Source: Dysidea avara (Eukaryota; Porifera; Demospongiae; Dictyoceratida; Dysideidae). Taken from it: a stretch of 64,000 bases of DNA. The position numbers were made by a program, and so were the translations under genes. The DNA lies in assembly GCF_963678975.1 (NCBI RefSeq), contig NC_089276.1:1507445-1571444 (forward strand). Direction: 5' to 3'. The notes beneath the pieces were generated by a model that did no database searches, was not told the DNA's origin, and saw only the letters and a program-made list of their open reading frames with translations. Below are positions 52,001 to 61,150 of the stretch, in pieces (within the stretch, counting starts at the first letter, position 1; each line of letters begins with the position of its first letter).

Positions 52001-54667
52001 CACATAATTATTGTATAGTAGTAGAGACATCTTAGGATTACCAATTGCCATTCTCAGCTACATGTAGTATTGATGTTTACATAATAGTCACATGTTTAGT
52101 AGCTATGATTTTACTCAATAGAAGTTCATGTGTTAATCCTTAAACTATACAGGGTTAAAACCTAAACTGAATGTTGATGATTTCCAAGACCTGCTCGGTG
52201 CTGAAGGGTTCAATGTTCCACCAAAGGATAAACACCCACATACACTGGATGACCTGAAGGATAAGGGTGATCTGGATAATGAGGCAGACCCTGATAAGGT
52301 TAAGGTATGTGGAGCAATCTGATCTTGAGAATGACCTTCACTTGGTGTACACCTTGTAGGGCTGAGCAATAGTATCGATACTGTGATATATCGTGATAGT
52401 AAATCACAATTGTGATAGCGATAGTAGTGATATCACTATCGCGATAGTTATGATAAACTCAGATCTGCATTAAAATGGTATTATAATAAGCCTTCTATAT
52501 TGTTTTACAGTTAGTATTACCAGCTTTCTTATAAAGGAGTGGCCTGTAATAGGGGTATACCAAAGTCCATATTCATCGGTCGCCCACGCAGTTAATTAAC
52601 AAATGTCCTGTGCATGCAAAACAACTCTATATGACTGCAAATCATAGCTATACAACTAAGACTTTGTTAAGAGCAAAGTGTTTCATAAACTATCGGGATG
52701 GTATTCACTATCGCGATATTTAAGGAGTAACTATCGTGATAGTAAAATTTTTACTATCGCTCAGCACTAGCGCCTTGTAATTTAAAACTAATCTACCACT
52801 TGGCTAAAATTGACCTAACCAAATGCTGGGGGAGGGGGGGGGGACCAGTTACAAGGTCTTGTATAATTCATTTTGCACTCCGTTTGACAAGTACTCAGCT
52901 ACCTGCTACATCAGTTCTAATAGTAAACACAATTGACCTCTTGTAACTGGTATAGTTTATTGTGTAGGTGGTTATGCTACATATCATCAAGTACCGTCAA
53001 GAGTTCATAATAGTAAGAGAGGTACTGTGTTATGAACTCTTGGTACCGTATATACTATTTTGAGGTAGAATGTTTTGTTGATCTTGAGGTTTTGGGGGTT
53101 AGCAGTGAAACTTTAATCCTTGATATACTTAAACCTGCGGATAGTCTGGATTGTTCGCAAATCTGTGAAAACTTTATTTTTAGCTACATTGCACTCAACC
53201 TCAAAAGTATTTCCCCTTAAATTTAGGCTACATGGTACTTGATTTATTTGTTAATTAATTAATTACTTAATTAACAATACCTCCTCCAAGTCAGCTACAT
53301 TTTACCCTCACTTTGTCACCTGTGAAGTGGATTTAATGTAGAGATTTCTACTCAAACATTTCAGTAAAATTGTATAAGTTTTAGTGGGTTGGCTTGAACC
53401 GAACACTTACTTTATGAGGTCACCCTGTTACAGGTGATGTCATGGTGTAAAGGAAAGGAGAAGAACCTTCGAGCATTACTTAGTTCACTACACCTCATCC
53501 TCTGGGAGGGAGAAACTCGATGGAAGGAGGTCGGGATGCACCAACTAGTCCAGCCAGACCAGGTACTGTGTGAGTTGAAGTGTACAGCCCCAAAACACTT
53601 TGTCATGGTCAAAGGACAATGCACACAGTTGAATGTATTTTGCATGGTCACTATAATGAAGTGGTCTCTATATGTGACCCAGTCTGAGTCTGGGAAAACC
53701 AGTCTTATCGTCTATTTAAAAGTATCGAGAAACGCCGGTTTTAAGTATTTAGTGTGTTGTAACTTGCCAATAGTTGGAGCTATGTGTACCAAATTTTCAC
53801 ATGTTTTACACCAATTCCTTACCTTCCAGAGCATCTACTGTGCAAGTAGCCAACAGCTAAGTTTCTTGCCATTTTAGATAGTTTTTAAACTGCAATTGAC
53901 TGTATCAGACGAGCTCCAAAAGGGGAGGGAGGTGGGGGCCTGGAAGGAGGGCAAGAGGCTGCTCAAAAAATTGAAAAGGAAGGTGTAGGGATGAATTAGG
54001 CCAAGTTATGGCCTCAAAACTGGCTGAAATTCACAGCAGAGGTGTTTATTCAACACCACGAGGGTGTACAGCCACTTACAGCTATCCACAGGCTGACCAG
54101 AGTTCCATCAAAACCCCACACTGCATGTACGGATTGCCACTGGGCTTGGAAAAAGCAGCCAGCAAAACCAGACCACTCAAGTCTAGCTGATTTTGATTGT
54201 GAAATTAGGTAGATTATTTAAATAGCTTTGTGTTCTGGGTAAAAATCCAACCTGCTGACATGGGCGATAAGACCGGTTTCCCAGACTGGGTCACATATTA
54301 AAACAAGTATACTCTCTGGGAAATAACTAATGTTGTGTAGTTAATTTTAACATAGCCTGTTTACCTTCTCTTGTGTTCTTCATAGTAGTAGTTAGTTATC
54401 AGATAGAAATTTGTTGTGCATACCAATAATTGTATATTTGTTGCTTCATTTACTGAATTCTACAACAGGTCAGAAAATGTTACAAGAAGGCTTGTCTGGT
54501 GGCCCATCCTGATAAGGTATTATTTTACAATGATGAATAACATTTACAACTTGTTTCAGTTACAGGCAATTGGTTCACCTCATGAGAATCTCGCACGACA
54601 TATATTTATTGCACTGAATGAGGCACACACAATATTTGAGGAGTCTGGAGGACAGCCCTTGTTTTGA
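40014..54667 (+). CDS. GAK: Cyclin-G-associated kinase / auxilin-type clathrin-uncoating protein
   Basis: Twenty-four exons: 40014-40143, 43125-43186, 43463-43519, 43597-43711, 44516-44649, 44945-45070, 45582-45671, 45723-45858, 46359-46465, 46692-46852, 47173-47219, 47275-47417, 47476-47598, 49300-49463, 49511-49642, 49702-49788, 50180-50297, 50348-50430, 50481-50686, 50776-51975, 52153-52304, 53434-53562, 54469-54516, 54566-54667. They give 1283 residues (human about 1311). Role: kinase acting on clathrin adaptors, and Hsc70 co-chaperone that strips clathrin coats. Domains: NAK-family kinase (glycine loop EGGYGFVF, K64, HRDLK 162-166, DFG 182-184, about 28-315); PTEN-like domain whose HCSDGRLLS loop (475-483) lacks the Cys-x5-Arg arginine, so probably inactive; C2 (about 560-735); disordered region with a clathrin-box-like LLNLD and tandem G-x-SP repeats; J domain with HPD (1247-1249) and C terminus GGQPLF. 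Confidence 0.94.
41563..41827. mobile_element. Long foldback (hairpin) element in GAK intron 1
   Basis: About 265 bp whose two halves are near-perfect reverse complements: TACTAGTATTTTAAAAAATT at one end and its complement at the other. The inner arms AAAGTCCCTAC/GTAGGGACTTT surround a loop of roughly 30 nt. One arm has about 14 extra bases. Transcribed as part of the GAK pre-mRNA it would form a long hairpin. Confidence 0.8.
46085..46303. repeat. Dispersed repeat, copy 1 (GAK intron 8)
   Basis: Shares an AGGTTTTGGGGGT-AGCAG core and a following TTTAAT-rich, AACCTCAAAA-type segment with 53039-53237, in the same orientation. Probably two diverged copies of a small DNA transposon with TACCGTAT-like ends. 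Confidence 0.5.
47886..48038 (+). pseudogene. Protein-like fragment in GAK intron 13
   Basis: An open frame begins DERIYDDLSPMNLPSFRITE and runs about 50 codons to a stop, with non-random composition (many aromatics and charged residues) but no start codon and no usable splice partner in the GAK frame. It may be a decayed transposase or retrogene piece. The family is not recognised. Confidence 0.35.
48737..49051 (-). CDS. Unidentified 104-codon ORF antisense in GAK intron 13
   Basis: Open on the minus strand, with ATG codons at its second-to-fourth positions and a stop directly upstream. Residues look protein-like (for example YHDHFFVGTAFFIVHTKEYK) and unlike the AT-rich filler nearby. It may be a nested gene exon, a retrocopy or chance. 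No family recognised. Confidence 0.3.
   Translation of the reverse strand: MALMQGSQLHDPQEPRPYLLSPAHMTMDNLHHCLVYTHFLYTFNYSDPCEIVSFANMAPSLTMTKRVMGAYLQYTRNTVYHDHFFVGTAFFIVHTKEYKQNTIP
52357..52769. mobile_element. hAT-like MITE in GAK intron 21
   Basis: 413 bp with ends TAGGGCTGAGCAATAGTA and its near complement, bordered by 8-bp direct repeats ACACCTTG and GCGCCTTG (two mismatches). Ends and an 8-bp duplication are typical of hAT elements. The interior is rich in short palindromes of ACTATCGCGATAGT type. Confidence 0.75.
53039..53237. repeat. Dispersed repeat, copy 2 (GAK intron 21)
   Basis: Diverged counterpart of 46085-46303. It begins near TACCGTATATACT and ends near an inverted TACATGGTACT. 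Confidence 0.5.
53673..54295. mobile_element. DNA transposon with TGTGACCCAGTCTG ends
   Basis: 623 bp in GAK intron 22. Inverted ends (TGTGACCCAGTCTG...GGAAAACC and complement; the left end has a 6-bp duplication) are followed by TCTTATCG on each side and flanked by TA (53671-53672, 54296-54297). No transposase. Confidence 0.75.
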
Positions 54668-54724
54668 TCTCTTTCTGTTTGTATTATTTATTTGATTTGT
54701 AATGTGTCAACTAATACTGTTTGG

Positions 54725-54730
54725 AATAAA
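54725..54730 (+). terminator. GAK polyadenylation signal
   Basis: AATAAA 58 nt after the GAK stop codon, in AT-rich DNA. Confidence 0.6.
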
Positions 54731-55438
54731 ATAACTGGTACTTATATCACTACTTTTGAGCACTTAAATACTATGGAATCATTTTGATTTTATATTTTCA
54801 TATCATCATCGCAATGAATTGTGGAGGCTAATACGGCTATAAACTGTAGGTGATCAGTATTGACCCCTAATTTCTTCCATAATACTAACTGATATAGATA
54901 CTATGGATAGTGATGCGTGTTACTAAAGTATAGTGTCAGACTTTAACACTGAATGATTTGACTGCTATACTGGTTCATACACAATGTTTGAAGCCAAGTA
55001 TTATTGGATTAACTCCACTACTACATCATTGACTACTTGATCAACTTTGTGTTTGACCAAGGCTATATAGTCCTCACATCATGTGTACAGTGCTTTGCAA
55101 CATGTTGCACTATGTTGATTCCTGGATTCCCATTTCTGCCCTTGATTGAAGTGCTACAAAATTTTCATTGTACATTCATCCAGTATTTCCGTGTACATCA
55201 TGGACTTTCAAGTAGCTGTTCCCAGCACGAAATTTTCATTATTGTAAACTATAGCCACTGAGTTATGTTTTGCTCACCCCAAAAACTGTAACGACTGCCT
55301 GCAGCTGCTTAGGAAATGGTTTGGCCTAACATGTAGTTATTACTGGAGTGGTATATACATGCTCAATGATTATTTTTGCACTATTAAGTGTTAGTGCCTA
55401 TAGCCTTGTTATAATTCATGGTCTTTTACAAGTGATCA
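54731..55438. other. Intergenic region after GAK
   Basis: No gene or clear repeat recognised. A 74-codon ORF (55037-55261) shows no family signature. Confidence 0.4.
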
Positions 55439-55880
55439 ACTGGGGTTGGAGGGATTTTTTTCCTTACTTTGGCCCCTTTTCTGTTACACCTTTTCAGCTA
55501 TAAGTCACTAAGTCTAAGTCCTTGAAATTAGGTTAGGTAATCCTAAGGCTGCAGCACATGTTGCTGCAGACCTTCAGTGCTGGTCACTGTAAAGCATTTA
55601 TACAATAATAAATACTTTAGGATTAAGGAAGAAAATCCATCCCTCCTGGAGGAGACTGAGTGTGGCCCCAACTAGACATTGGGTGACCTGCAGTTCGATT
55701 CCTGGGGTTGGAGGGATTTTTTTCCTTACTTTGGCCCCTTTTCTGTTACACCTTTTCAGCTATAAGTCACTAAGTCTAAGTCCTTGAAATTAGGTTAGGT
55801 AATCCTAAGGCTGCAGCACATGTTGCTGCAGACCTTCAGTGCTGGTCACTGTAAAGCATTAATACAATACAATACAACTA
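55439..55880. repeat. Two tandem SINE-like copies
   Basis: 55444-55610 and 55706-55872 are near-identical (from GGGGTTGGAGGGATTTTTTT to GTCACTGTAAAGCAT). The second copy is preceded by GCAGTTCGATTCCTGG, which fits a pol III B box, and ends in an AATAC tandem tail. The first copy lacks that head and looks 5'-truncated. The tail segment also occurs at 5789-5850 and 21777-21838. Confidence 0.6.
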
Positions 55881-56127
55881 GGAGTCACTTATTGCAGCTA
55901 GTTGATGTGCACTGCTCATTTCAATCAATCAAACCCACAATTTATATATTTACTTGCCTAGACTGCAAGGTGTCAGGTCACTGCCTGGCCTGGGATTTTT
56001 ATCTGCATTCAGCATAGTTTTCAATTACAGCTGCAGGTTTCTGACTCCCTGCATGCCTCACAGGCTTATACTGTTAGCCTCCTTGCAGGTCCCTAGAGGC
56101 CAAGGATATAGCTAGTCATCAATAAAT

Positions 56128-56760
56128 GAGAAAGTACAATGAAGAGCCACTAAATTCATATTATCAAACTATCAATCAGACTATAAAACAAGGCTACTAC
56201 AAACTGGTATGTTGCCACTAATGTACATTTACGAAATTGCCGACATATTATTCTTCATCAAATCCATCAAAAATCCATCAGACAAATTTGACATCTTGAA
56301 CTATACCAACTTTACTACAGGTTCAACAAGATCTGCTGGCACAAAGTTATACCCCAAGACAGCTCATATCAACCCTATCATGAACTCATATTTTTATCAT
56401 TTACCAAGATTATGGAACTCTTTACCAATAATTGACCTATCTCAATCACTAGATGTAATCAAACCAAAGTTGAAAGCATTTTTATGGAATCATTTTTTAG
56501 CTAACTTTGATAATACCCCCTGTACTTTTCATTACCTGTGTCCTTGTACCCGCTGCTCCAAGACTCCTGCACCAACCAACTATAATTATTTGTAACTATT
56601 ATATAAATGTATGCATGTATAGTTTTTGTAGTTAAGTAATTAGTGCTCTAGGCTACCAGTGCAGGACACTGGTAGTCCTTCAGAATTGTATGTCTCTGTA
56701 ATCACTGTAGCCTCTACTGTATGTAATTCCAATTCTGTAAAGCAATTATTAAATAAATAG
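56128..56760 (+). pseudogene. 3' end of a non-LTR retrotransposon (LINE)
   Basis: The translated frame reads EKVQ-stop-RATKF...LLQTGMLPLMYIYE...HLPRLWNSLP...LKAFLWNHF, the conserved region at the C-terminal end of many LINE reverse transcriptases. The longest open piece is 56209-56595, followed by a roughly 160-bp 3' UTR and an ATTAAATAAATA tail. The in-frame TGA and lack of the upstream RT show a dead, 5'-truncated copy. Confidence 0.8.
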
Positions 56761-57697
56761 CATGTGGTTGTTACTGGAGTGATACATACATTATTTTTGC
56801 ACTATTAAGTGTTAGTTCCTAACCTTGTTATAATGGTCTTTTACAAGTGAAAAAAACTATTTCTACAACTAGCCCAAACCTGAGACCAGGGGGGGGGACA
56901 TATAAACACAATTTCTTTGTGTTTGAAGTATTTTGTGTTCTATATTGTCATGATAGTTGTGTAGCAAAATGTCAGTGAAGGGAATGATTGAAGGGATTTC
57001 AGGGGAGTGTGGGAACATATTAATTTACATAGTTGAAACATAATTGTGGCAAGATGGAATCTGGAGACAAGTGACTGAGATATGGAGCTAGGAAATAGCA
57101 AATAAACTTACAGTGACGTACAAGCCAATTCTTTAGATCAAACTATTGTTTTATAAGTAGTGTTGTTTTACCTAAAACTAAATCCTATTTTAGTAAGCAT
57201 AAATTACCTGACTTTTAGCCGGTGTACTATAAAACTAAAATGTTTTTTTGCTACTGGTAGCTACTCAGTAAAACTAAAATGAAAACCTATAGCTACTAAC
57301 TTGAAGGCAATTATTTTATATCAACACTGGACTGTCCATAACTATAAGTTGCAATTCAGTTTAGTGGACCAAAGTGGAAAATGTTTGAAAGTGGCTATCT
57401 CAAGATTGGATCTTGAGGTACTTTTAGTCAAATCCCTGTATTAAAACATGCACAGCACATGTATATATATTTATATTAATATTATGTAAATTTTGACTTT
57501 ATTCTTTTCTGTGGTGCAGTTGATATTTAGTCTGACTTTTACGACTTACAACTATAAACTTTTTTGGCCACAAACTAAACTAGCCCCTTTTTTAGCCGCT
57601 GTCCTAGCCTAAGCTATCAGTTACATATGAATATAAGTTGAACCAGCCCGTTTACTGCATGAGCAACAAATGGGCGTGGCTGATCATAACGGACCAA
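56761..57697. other. Intergenic region before the upstream transposon
   Basis: No gene seen. 56761-56850 repeats sequence of 55326-55435 (GTGTTAGTNCCTA, GGTCTTTTACAAGTG), so the LINE piece may have been inserted beside a local duplication. A G run lies at 56888-56896. Confidence 0.4.
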
Positions 57698-58575
57698 CAG
57701 GCCCGTAGCCAGGGGGGGTTCGGGGGGTTCTGAAGAACCGCCCTCTTGGAAAAAAGGTCCACAATTTCAGTAAAAAGGTCCACAATTTTAGCATAAAGGT
57801 CCATAATTTAACCAAAAAGATCCACAATTTTAGTATACAAGTCCAAATTTTCAGGAGCAAAAGTCCATTAGCTACAGTTTACTAGATAGCACTAATAAGA
57901 AGCTAAATTAAGTGCTCCAAGTAACTTATTCAGTGCTTGTATTATATGCAATGCAAGATCGAGATACTCTAATAGAGCAGTCAACCACTCTAATAGAACA
58001 ACCACTCTAATAGAACAGTCACGATTACATTTTCTTTTAAAAGCTACTTAATTTACATGTAGATTGTCTAAACCGAGCTTTCATTAAAATGTAAGATTTT
58101 GGTAGAAAAGCCTCTCCATACAGAGCCCACGAATAGCACCCATACTTCAACTCCATGCAATGTGTAAATTTCATTGTTTAAGACACCCTTTGTTCTGCTC
58201 CACTGCCCCTGTTGATCATGGCAGAGTGCTCAATCTTTCCCATTCTTATTCACTGTGACATTCCAATATATTATATTTAGATACATGCATGTGCAGATGG
58301 TATACAGTAGCAGTATAGAGATATTTTTCCAGATATCATCCATACAGCTGGTCTTCAGCTTACCTAAAAAATTGTTATTTATTGACTGAAATGCCACTAA
58401 ATTCAACCTTTTAGTACCTATTTTCAAAAAATTTCCTGGGGAGGCATGCTCCCAGACCCCCTAGTTTTAGCATGCTGGGTGCGCACACCATAATATAATC
58501 TGAAACATGTCATATAAAAAGGTCTACTTTTCTTCTAAAAGAGCCTACCCAGATAAAAGTCTGGCTACGGCCCTG
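57698..58575. mobile_element. Non-autonomous DNA transposon with CAGGCCCGTAGCCAGG ends
   Basis: 878 bp. Ends CAGGCCCGTAGCCAGG and CTGGCTACGGCCCTG are inverted with two mismatches, flanked by direct repeats ACCAA at 57693-57697 and 58576-58580. A short array of AGGTCCACAATTT units lies at about 57765-57860, and three copies of the dispersed motif at 57957-58022. No transposase. It sits 96 bp before the kinase-kelch start codon. Confidence 0.85.
57957..58022. repeat. Cluster of the dispersed TACTCTAATAGA motif
   Basis: Three consecutive copies (ACTCTAATAGAGCAGTC, ACTCTAATAGAACAACC, ACTCTAATAGAACAGTC), the first preceded by GATCGAGAT. Other copies are scattered through the window. Confidence 0.8.
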
Positions 58576-58592
58576 ACCAATAATGAATGTGG

Positions 58593-58598
58593 TATAAA
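58593..58598 (+). promoter_or_regulatory. TATA-like box of the kinase-kelch gene
   Basis: TATAAA 74 bp before the ATG, in the short stretch left between the upstream transposon and the start codon; similar spacing to the TIKI genes. Confidence 0.45.
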
Positions 58599-59148
58599 TG
58601 CAGTTTTGCACAATTACAGGAGGTGGGAAGTTTACATAAGACAAACCCATTTCATTTCCGATCCCATTCAAATGGCGTCATTTCTAGCAGCAGCTGAAAA
58701 TCTACGTCACCTTAAGATTCCTAGTTCTCGGGTGAGACCAATTGGAGTGGAACTAGGTCGAGGATCGTATGGGAAAGTTTTCGAGGTGAAATACGATGGA
58801 AAGTCGTGCGCCAGTAAAGAGGTTCATCGTTGGATGATGGAACTTCCCACTGCCGAAGAACAATCGAAAATAAAAGATGATTTCTTGCGAGAATGTCACT
58901 TCTGGAGTACTCTACGTCATCCTAACGTTGTACAGTTCCTAGGAATTTACTATCCTTCTAGTGACGAGTCCGTACCAGGGGCGGATCCAGAGTCTGGAAA
59001 GAGGGGGGGCACCTTGCTGAAAAAAGTTGAAGAGCAAAAAAAAAAATAAAAAAAAGGTCACAACAATAATAGCTAGTTATCCTTTACCAAATATATTATA
59101 TCACGTATGTTATGTAAAATAAAATCCTATTTATAGCTTCATAAGTAA

Positions 59149-61087
59149 GGCCCCTATTTGGTGATTATTAGTTTCTCATCCACCGCCCGCATCCTCAGTT
59201 CTTAAGCTACCGCATGGTAAGCCATTATTTACTCCGAGCATGCTCAGAAGAACACGTGATACCAAACTGTTATAATTTTTGTTGATGAACGCTACAATGC
59301 GCTATATATCACCAGGAGAACTGTTGTTTTCCTTAGCAAATTGCTGCAGTGCCAGTTGCAATCGTGCTCTATCGACTTCATCAAAGCAGGCTTTCAGTTG
59401 ACTGTCGAAAACGAGGGGTCACCAACTCACGAAAAAGTGGTACGGATTTTAAAATCTTAAACAAATTTCTCAAGATTTCACGGGTTTCAAAAGATTTCGC
59501 AAAATCGAACGAGAGCTGCAAAATCTGATTTTAAATTACAGGTTGGTGTAGAGTGATAAGTTCTGAAATCACCAAAAAGTAGTGAGAGAAAGAAACAGAA
59601 GTTCAGCAGGCATGTAAGAGCAAGGCCTCACGAAATTGAGAGGAATTGTGAAGCCATATAAAACCAGGAGTAAAGCCTTGGCATAACTATTAAATGAAAC
59701 CTTACAAAACCAGGAGCAACTCGCAGCTGAAGCCCTATAAACCAGAAAAAGGAGGGGAAATCCCGTGCGAAACCCCTCAAAACCAGGAGCAACTGTCAAA
59801 GCTCTATCTGGTGTGAAACCCCACAAAACCAGGAGCATCTCAGTGTATGCTTAAGTTGCTTTTGTAGTTGGTGTGTTGCTAAGTTTATGAAGTTTTGCTA
59901 AGTTTATGTTGCTAAGTTTGCAGTTTGCTAAGTAAATCCATTCTTACTTTTGTGCAGGAGCAGTTTGCATGAATTCCCCAGGTTTTGTTTGGCTTCTTTC
60001 CCACAGCTCCTGGTTTTGTTTGGCTTCCACAAGTCGCTTAATATAAATCGGCTTCTTTCCCACAACTCCTGGTTTTGTTTGGCTTCCACAACTCGCTTAA
60101 TGCAAATCTGAAACGGAGAGGAACATCGGATTTCATTCTCAATTCGATTCTCTCCTGGTTTTGTATGGCTTCTTTCCCACAGCTCCTGGTTTTGTTTGGC
60201 TTCCACAGCTCGCTTAATACAAATCTGAAACGGAGAGGAACATCGGATTTCATTCTTAATTCGATTCTCTCCTGGTTTTGTATGGCTTCTTTCTCACAGT
60301 TCCTGGTTTTGTTTGGCTTCCACAACTTGCTTGATACAAATCCGAGGCGGAGCGGAACATCGGATTTCATTCTTACGTTTGTGCAGGAGCAATCTGCATG
60401 GATTCTCCTGTTTTGTGTGGCTTCTTTCCCACAGCTCCTAGTTTTGTTTGGCTTCCACAACTCGCTTAATACAAATTCGAAACGGAGCGGAACAACGGAT
60501 TTTATCTATATACTTTTGGACAGTTTGCATGGATTCTCTCCTGGTTTATTTGGCTTCTTTCCCACAACTCCTGGTTTTATTTGGCTTCCACAACTCGCTT
60601 AATAATATAAATCCGAAACGGAGCGGAACATCGGATTTCATTCTCTCCTGGTTTGTGCGGCTTCTTTCCCACAGCTCCTGGTTTTGTGTGGCTTCCACAA
60701 CTTGATTATACAAATCCGAAGCGGAGCGGAACATCGGATTTCATTCTTACTTTTGTGCAGGAGCAGTTGAGTGTAAGCTACGGTACCAGAACGAGTATAG
60801 AATCAGAATCACGATAACAACATAAGATTTCGTATTTCAGGCAGGATTTTACTGGAGGTGTACGAGATTTCGAAGCAGTTGGTGACCCCTCGGTCGAAAA
60901 ACAGTTGGCGATCACGAAAAGTAGAATCAGCTGGTGAAGGAAATGTTTGTAGTAAGAAAGAAAGACAATTTGGACAAGGTCTGTACATCAGTGTGTTAAT
61001 ATTATAAAATAATGGTAATACCCTCCCGCCCGCATCATAATAATTAGAAAGGCTGGATGAGAAACTAATAATCACCGAATAGGGTCC
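59149..61087. mobile_element. Nested PIF/Harbinger-like element
   Basis: 1939 bp inside the previous element. Terminal inverted repeats 59149-59182 and 61054-61087 agree at all but two of 34 positions, and TAA is duplicated on both sides (59146-59148, 61088-61090), as in PIF/Harbinger elements. Subterminal inverted pieces include GGGGTCACCAACT near 59419. No transposase seen, so non-autonomous. Confidence 0.8.
59630..60770. repeat. Internal tandem repeats of the nested element
   Basis: A unit built on CTCCTGGTTTTGTTTGGCTTCC, followed by ACTCGCTTAAT and CGGAGCGGAACATCGGATTT, recurs about 6-7 times at 60000-60760. AAACCAGGAGCA units in the opposite orientation lie at about 59660-59840. ORFs of 85-175 codons here are repeat artefacts. 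Confidence 0.85.
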
Positions 61088-61109
61088 TAAGCTGCACTGC
61101 CTCATGAAC

Positions 61110-61150
61110 ATTGTGACTGCTTTATTAGAGTAATTGACTGCTCTATTAGA
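61110..61150. repeat. Two copies of the dispersed TCTATTAGAGTA motif
   Basis: TGACTGCTTTATTAGAGTAA then TGACTGCTCTATTAGAGTAT followed by CTCGATCT, within the outer transposon, close to its right end. Confidence 0.8.

Noticed and set aside
53434-53877. 147-codon ORF taken as a single gene
   Set aside because: Only 53434-53562 is coding (GAK exon 22); the rest runs into an intronic transposon.
58507-58671. Upstream extension of the kinase ORF (55 codons)
   Set aside because: Most of it lies inside the transposon ending at 58575; the start at 58672 follows a TATA box.
59928-60734. ORFs of 60-175 codons on both strands with repeated WKPNKTRSCGKEA or FGFHNSLN
   Set aside because: Translations of the transposon's internal tandem repeat; open on both strands, no known domain.
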